64,000 nt of DNA from Rhyacophila brunnea (lineage: Eukaryota; Arthropoda; Insecta; Trichoptera; Rhyacophilidae): contig JAGYXB010000278.1 of assembly GCA_022495005.1 (NCBI GenBank), forward strand, positions 62,001-126,000, written 5' to 3'. Below the pieces are notes generated by a model. The model searched no databases, was not told where the DNA came from, and worked only from the letters and a program-made list of their open reading frames with translations. Made by a program: the position numbers and the translations under genes. Shown one piece after another: positions 58,442 through 64,000 of this stretch (the first letter of the stretch is position 1; the number at the start of each line of letters is the position of its first letter).

Positions 58442-59445
58442 GACAAATAATCCAGTATATCGGCTATTTTCAGAATTTGTTTGCTGTTGCTTCTTGTAAA
58501 CCGACAAGAACCGTGTTTAATTTAGACATGAATTTTATTTCAGTACTATACGACCCAAAGAGATTGGACGGTCTTTAATATACAACCACATATTTCCGAC
58601 ACAACATTTCACCGTGAAGTGTGATCCGGCGAACTACATACGTACAAATTTCCGGACACTGAAAATAATATACTTATCAATTGTGTTGTAAATCCGATAA
58701 TCTATTTAATGATCTAATATTATTATATGATTTAAGATAATTTTTACATAGTTTTAACCCCCTGAAGGGATCGATAGTGTATGATCAACACGTTGGGGGC
58801 GGTTTGATGGATGTTTTTCATTAAGGCTCTGAGATACAGCGAACAAGTTAATGCTTGAACTTTCGTAGTTTGCTTTTGCAAATATTACCTGTGCGGGCAA
58901 TATATTATTAACTAAACGGTAAATCTTTGTGAAAAATTAGAAGTCATCTATTAAGTTATATAATAATATGCATATATCAGTAGCGAACGATACTAAATGA
59001 CTAGGTATTCATCGGTTACCTTGACCTTTTAATAATAATAAAATTATCAGAATGTGTTTAACATATTATTATAATAATATTATGATCGCCATAAATAGTG
59101 TTGAATTTGTAATTGTGCGTGCGTGTTACTTATATTAAATAAAAACTCGACAAACTAACGACATCTAGAAATAATATTCCAATGTAGTATCAAGTCAAAA
59201 ATATATCAATACGGTAGGTATCCAGGAATTGACTAGAAAGAGACTAATCATCATTTACTGTGACTTTTAAAAAATAATTAAAAAATACCAGAGTTTGTTG
59301 AACATATAATAATATAATTACGACAAATTATTCTGAAAATATGTTATACTTTATGCGTTAAAAGAACAACACGACAAACTTACGATACCTATAATTAATA
59401 TTTCAATGATGTCAAGTAGAATAAGTATATGATTTTTTTGTCCAG
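58442..59445. other. No gene recognised
   Basis: AT-rich apart from a GC-richer phrase at 58755-58805 (CCCCCTGAAGGGATCGATAG), without a family assignment. Confidence 0.35.
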
Positions 59446-59759
59446 CGCATATTATATTCTATACACAAGACTGCTATCCACCGCTATTGGCCGCTATCGG
59501 CAACTATCGAAGGTAGTTTTATATCGAAGTATTAGCACTTATTGTAACAATTACAATAAGTTAGTTGTAATTATTACAATAAGTGCTATATTTTAACAGA
59601 ATCTCTCTTGGGTGTGCTAAATTTTAGAGCGATATAAACAGTTTTGACTGTTTAGACGGCTAACTTATTGTAACAATAATAATACAATAAATACAATAAA
59701 CATATGAAAAACTACCCTCAATAGCTGCCGATAGTAGTCTTGTGTATATAATAGATGCG
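59446..59759. mobile_element. Palindromic MITE, family B, copy 3, with 3-bp duplication
   Basis: Left end CGCATATTATATTCTATACA then CAAGACTGCTATCC, right end GTAGTCTTGTGTATATAATA then GATGCG. Flanked by CAG on both sides (59443-59445 and 59760-59762). Inside, GGCCGCTATCGGCAACTATC / GATAGTAGTC..., GAAGTATTAGCACTTATTGT and the inverse, and TTTGACTGTTTAGACGGCTA. 314 bp. The orientation of the core is reversed relative to copy 1 (TCTCTTGGGTGTGCTAAATT). Confidence 0.85.
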
Positions 59760-59892
59760 CAGGAATCCTGATGACTGAACTAAAGATAGTCCTATCTGTG
59801 GAGGTCGATTGGTAGATTGTCTGTTTTTAAAGACGTAGATCGTGGGCTTAAATTCTTCAACTATAATATTTAATAGTTAAATTTTTACCAAT

Positions 59893-60180
59893 ATGCATTT
59901 GGATTTATTGCATCTCTTCTTCTTGGTCGTGCACTCGTGGCTGATGATCCTGAACACATTTGAATTTCACCATCCTTTGATCGACCAAGACTTTCCATCC
60001 TTCTCGATCTTCCGCTTCTCTCAGGGCAGAATGGATGGTGCCCCCAGTCAGCTCTTTGACTTGGTCGCTCCAGCGCGCAGACGCTCTTCCTCTGCTTCGC
60101 CTTCCCTGGAGGCCACCCAAATACTACCAGTCTCTCCAGGTTGTCTGGTCCGCGCCTGACAATATGTCCAAAAAACTGCA
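59893..60180 (-). pseudogene. Non-LTR retrotransposon RT C-terminus
   Basis: Minus strand: one frame gives TRQPGETGSIWVASREG and the overlapping frame gives GRRSRGRASARWSDQVKELT followed by HSALREAEDREGWKVLVDQR. This is the 'R.RGRP..RW.DQ......G....AL..A.DR..W' ending of insect LINE ORF2. A stop lies at 59905-59907. Sequence before the block (60120-60180) reads as RT-like residues in another frame. It is a lineage distinct from family L. Confidence 0.75.
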
Positions 60181-60344
60181 GAATTCTTCTGACATATTGT
60201 CAAGAGCATAGCATGCATAGCGAGCATGCATAGCCATAGCCCATAATATACATTGTGCAAATGGCTGATGGAAACTGGTTTGAGTCAATGATAATGACGA
60301 TGAAAGCTGAAATAACTTTTCTACATTTTAATTCAGTAGGTAGA

Positions 60345-60504
60345 TAGGTATAGGTAAATCATTCTACAGTGGCACCATAGGCGATTCGCGCGTGTATTAA
60401 ATTGCTTGCGACAATGCCTGTTTCAATGCTAGCAAACAATACCACTACAACTGCAAGCCGCATTTGCCGTACCCATGGTGCCACTGTAAAACGATATACC
60501 TATA
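60345..60504. repeat. Palindromic element with CAGTGGCACCAT arms
   Basis: TATAGGTAAATCATTCTACA then GTGGCACCATA on the left mirrors the right end, whose complement reads TATAGGTATATCGTTTTACA then GTGGCACCATG, so inverted repeats of about 30 bp with a few mismatches enclose a ~100-bp non-coding centre. No clear duplication. It abuts the hAT-like terminus at 60506. Confidence 0.6.
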
Positions 60505-60505
60505 T

Positions 60506-61178
60506 CAGTGGTGAAGACTCCATATTAGGCAATTATTTAAACATTTAAAGTGTACATTAATAATAAAAATATTTTGTAATTGCCTTGTTGCTTATTTATG
60601 CATAAATGTTGCATAATAACTTCATTATTTTATATTCTTCAAAAAAATATAATCTTTCAATGACATCTATAATATGTGGATATATTTATTACAAATTGAT
60701 TATCAACTCGATCAGCCAGATGACACGTAACAATTCCACTAATGATTAATAATACATAACGAGCTATAACACAAATACAGTCTAACAAAGGCTTCAACTA
60801 ATTTGGTACATCTCACGTATATAAAACATCCAAACGACTACACACGTATTGCAAAAAATACACGCACACAATGTCAAAATCCGAGGCTATAGGTATAAAA
60901 GCCTAAAATGTTTACAATATAATATTCATTTTTTTTTCGCGCTATATTCGATGCTAAAGTTAATGATCCCTTCGACTAAACGCCGAATAGCGGTTGAGCA
61001 TTACTTTTTATAAATGTCAGCCCATGTTGTCTTTTGTGTACAATATATATTGTAAAAACGTAAAATATAATATTTTTTGTTCATTAAAATACTAAAGATG
61101 AACAAAAGTCCTGTAAATATGGCTGTTATAGGACTTTTTTTTCAGTTACTTACCTTCAACATGCACCCTTCGCCACCG
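60506..61178. mobile_element. Possible larger relative of family F
   Basis: Left CAGTGGTGAAGACTCCATAT then TAGGC, right TTCAACATGCACCCTTCGCC then ACCG, both recognisable as family F-like CAGTGGCGAAGGGTG termini in inverted orientation, 673 bp apart. The flanks do not form a convincing duplication, so the two ends may belong to different insertions. No open frame. Confidence 0.4.
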
Positions 61179-62219
61179 GTAGTTATGTACTGTAATAATA
61201 TATATAGGTATGTACGTTTCACTAAGTACATACATAGATAGTTAATCAATATTACGGAATGTTTATTGATGTTTCAATTTATTGTTTATTGATGTTTCAA
61301 TGTTATCAATGTTTCGACCTAACATTGATATTCGGTTTTTAGTGTTATCGTTTTTCTTTCCTTTCTTCGCATTACCAAAATGTAATGATATTGTTTATAA
61401 AAGAAAGTCTGTCATGAATCATTATCTTCACAATGTGTGGTCCATATTATATATTAATATTCCGTCACCACTAAATTTATACCATCAACAGAAAATATTC
61501 TTTATATAATATAATACATAAGAAGATTCCATTTATGTTGATAATCCAATCATATTATTATAAGTGAGCCTTATATTCCCTGTTGCCTTGTGCATATGAC
61601 TTTACTTATATTAACGACTCAGCTGCACTTTGCAAAATGGCTAAGTCAATCTACCGATTTCAGAAATGATTTCGCCTTGCAGAATAAATGATTCTCATTT
61701 GATACTTAAAAGATAATTTACAAGCAGGAAAGCAGTAAGCGATTTTTAAACGCTACGCAGTTAGAGCAAATGATCGGCATTACGAGATATAATATTATTA
61801 AAAATCATAACGCAAAGTACGGTGCGTTAATTAAATTATTCTTACACTATTATCATCCTTGTCGTCGCCATGTTTACTCGCTTAGTATTAAAATAAAGCG
61901 TCCTTAAAATACTATCTTCACATTTTTTTATGCAACAGCCCTGAACCATTATCGAGCTACTTTAAATAGATTTCATTATAAAGTTTCTTCATTATTCATT
62001 GAGAATCTAGGATTATTAAAAAGAGAAACAGAAAAAAACTAACCCCCCTCTTACTGCAGATCCCTTCTCAATTTGGCGTACACCTCTTACCTACCCCTCC
62101 CTAATCCCGCGTCCACCCTTTTATCTTGCATACAGTACTCTGAATTCTCAACCATTATAGAAATCACATTGTTAGCTTGATCTATTTTAATCAGTCTATT
62201 TTAAAGATTTACCGTATAC
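61179..62219. other. No gene recognised
   Basis: AT-rich sequence. The 75-codon frame at 61282 has no recognised motif. Confidence 0.4.
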
Positions 62220-63070
62220 CAGTAGCGAATGGTCCATAGTAGGCGATTATTTGAAGCCTACCTTCTAAGAAAAATAGATAGAAAATATTTAAATTTAAAT
62301 AAATAAAAAAATTGCGGGAACCAATTTAATATACCTATCGTCAAAATAATAAATTAATATTTAAAAAAAAAAAAACTACATAAATGAGAGCCATCTATCG
62401 TCAGAATTTAGAATAAATAAAAAATAAGTGACAAAGCAGCGCCTGTAGTATTGAAATATCGATTAACTCGAGATGATTTTGGCGTGCTTTTTGTATGAAC
62501 TGCGTGTCACGTGGCATCGGGGTAGTCTGGTTTCGTTCATACGAATCTATAAACTTATAAGGCAAAGCCTATCTCCGCATATATTTAGTGTCGATGACTG
62601 CCGCTTTATTCTAATAATAATTAATAATGCGATAATTGAAAAAAAATATTTCTATGGGTGCAATCACGTCATAAATAAATAATATTTTTTTCTCGTGATT
62701 ATTATTTATCAGTTAAATGAGTCATAGACTAACATAATATATATATATATTATTTTTTTGTTTAGTTTGTCATTTTGAGCTGTTGATACCCCTCCCTATA
62801 TTTACCGATTATATATTTTTAGGAGTATGTTACATGTGGGTAATAGGAAAATACATAATTTATATTCATCACTCAATTGTATATCATCAGTGAGCTATTG
62901 AAATTTCATCGATTTAGTGTGACGTTGACATTAGTGTGCACCTATTAATTCATCACTAATAATTTCGTATTATCGTCTTATTTCCCGTAAGTGTACCTGA
63001 ACCTGACAACTGTGCTCTTTTTTTTGATCTCCACAGCCTACCTTTTTCCAAAAGTCACCCTTCGCTACTG
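62220..63070. mobile_element. Possible larger relative of family F, second example
   Basis: Left CAGTAGCGAATGGTCCATAG then TAGGCGATTATTTGAAG, right AGCCTACCTTTTTCCAAAAG then TCACCCTTCGCTACTG. The terminal CAGTAGCGAA is perfectly inverted. 851 bp with an AT-rich non-coding interior. TAGGCGATTATTT is shared with the left end at 60530 (TAGGCAATTATTT), supporting a subfamily. No clean 8-bp duplication. Confidence 0.5.
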
Positions 63071-63409
63071 CTTCATACTATATACCTAATATTATAATAA
63101 TTGTTCATACATCAATGATATTCATTTAAAGTTTTATAATATTCTTAATAAATTACAAATCGTGTCTTAAATGTATAATAATATATCTTAGCATTTAGTA
63201 ATTTCTTCATTATTATTACAAAGTTTTCTCATTTCTGATATAATATATTACAACGCACTTCTCATATTATAACGATCGGATAAGGAAGTAGCGCCTGTGG
63301 CAATTTGCTGCCAATCTGATCATCCGTTCGCTAGCATCTTCAAGAGTTGATTGTGCCATATTCTAACCATTATAGACAGTCAAAGCACAGAAAATTAATT
63401 AATTATTGG

Positions 63410-63560
63410 CAGATGCCTTGTATTTAAAAAATACAATTTTGAAAAATCTCAGAAAAATACATAATTATTAAAATAAAGTTAGACCTAGTGTGACTCGAAC
63501 TTACGTCTTTCACTTTCCGGGTGAGTGCTTTCGCCTCTAAGCTATCGATCTTTCTATAAT
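63410..63560 (-). repeat. tRNA-like repeat, probably family C
   Basis: Minus strand: GATAGCTTAGAGGCGAAAGC then ACTCACCCGGAAAGTGAAAG and a B-box-like AAGTTCGAGTCACACTAGGT, followed by a body with TTTTTCTGAGATTTTTCAAA. The body resembles 54110-54140. Head and arms are too decayed for a functional tRNA call. Confidence 0.55.
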
Positions 63561-63886
63561 TCATGCGAATCATTTCTTATATCTACATTTAACCTGAGGT
63601 ACTTTAAATTCCTTCATTAACCTTATATGTATATTCAGTATTGATTAAAAAAACTAATCATAATATCATGATTCATAAGTACAAGAACGCCGACAATCAA
63701 TTAATTTAACTAGCTACAGACGTCTGTTACGATTAAGTTAATAATGTCATCTACCTTAATTTTATTATTAACCATAAAGCAGATTGCCATCTGATTAGTG
63801 GGTATATTTTCACTCTTCTGCCACATCCTCAACACCGCAAATGTCTCATACATCTATTAATTGTTAATATTATGTACCTATGTAAT
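63561..63886. other. No feature recognised
   Basis: AT-rich spacer between two tRNA-like repeats. Confidence 0.4.
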
Positions 63887-64000
63887 ACCCATGATAGCTC
63901 AGCAGCTTACGCTTTACGCTTACGGTTTGTCGTGGGTCTCAGGTTTGAATCCTGGGTCTGACAACTACACATATTGTTTTTCAATTTGTGATTGGAGTCA
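63887..64000 (+). repeat. tRNA-derived SINE, family D, copy 3 (runs off the window)
   Basis: Head ACCCATGATAGCTCAGCAGC (A-box-like TAGCTCAGCAG), then GTCGTGGGTCTCAGGTTTGA ATCC as B-box, then GGGTCTGACAACTACACATA and TTGTTTTTCAATTTGTGATT as in copies 1 and 2. The body continues past the end of the window. Confidence 0.7.

Overview
This window is AT-rich eukaryotic DNA that looks intergenic or heterochromatic. I found no intact host protein gene and no canonical functional tRNA or rRNA. Almost everything I can name is a transposable-element relic: a mariner, hAT pieces, several non-autonomous DNA-element families bounded by target-site duplications, tRNA-derived repeats, and many 3' ends of non-LTR retrotransposons. 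An insect, probably a moth or butterfly, is the best fit. The reasons are frequent GTAGGTA/TACCTAC words, LINE ends tailed with ATC/TCA repeats that read QQW near the C-terminus, SINE heads of the insect tRNA-like type, and a short CCTAA array. The order-level call is inference from repeat style.

Layout. 1-8 kb: the right end of a TTAA-bounded element, a tRNA-like SINE, three LINE 3' ends, and palindromic elements of families A (4306-4611) and B (7719-8015). 8-16 kb: a strong 16-bp hairpin, a hAT transposase relic with one terminus, a 466-bp hAT-type MITE (family F), a foldback with tRNA-like sequence (family C), the first copy of family R, and a LINE end. 16-28 kb: mostly unexplained AT-rich sequence, then R copy 2, an 803-bp TTAA element with a nested foldback, a second tRNA-armed foldback, and a possible LTR/primer-binding-site relic. 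28-40 kb: R copies 3 and 4 (reverse), family F copy 2 with a perfect 8-bp duplication, a LINE end, a MITE with 31-bp termini, an A+C+B cluster at 32.9-33.6 kb, and a 747-bp CCCGGGAT-rich hAT-type element with a truncated neighbour copy.

40-64 kb: a full-length mariner (41095-42383) with a frameshifted transposase on the minus strand, an RT pseudogene (46.0-46.5 kb), SINE family D copies, more LINE ends, a near-perfect 45-bp foldback with tRNA B-boxes (49335-49480), two GC-richer unexplained islands (55.5-56.2 and 57.6-57.8 kb), family F copy 3, a telomere-like CCTAA run, family B copy 3, and hAT-type termini near 60.5-63.1 kb.

The elements do not form a pathway. The short ones (A, B, C, F, G, R and the TTAA element) carry no transposase I can see and must have been moved by proteins encoded elsewhere. 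The retroelements are all 3' fragments, as expected from 5' truncation. The most interesting patterns are the recurrent head-to-head arrangement of the tRNA-like family C, and families A and B, which share a core and a 3-bp CAN duplication.
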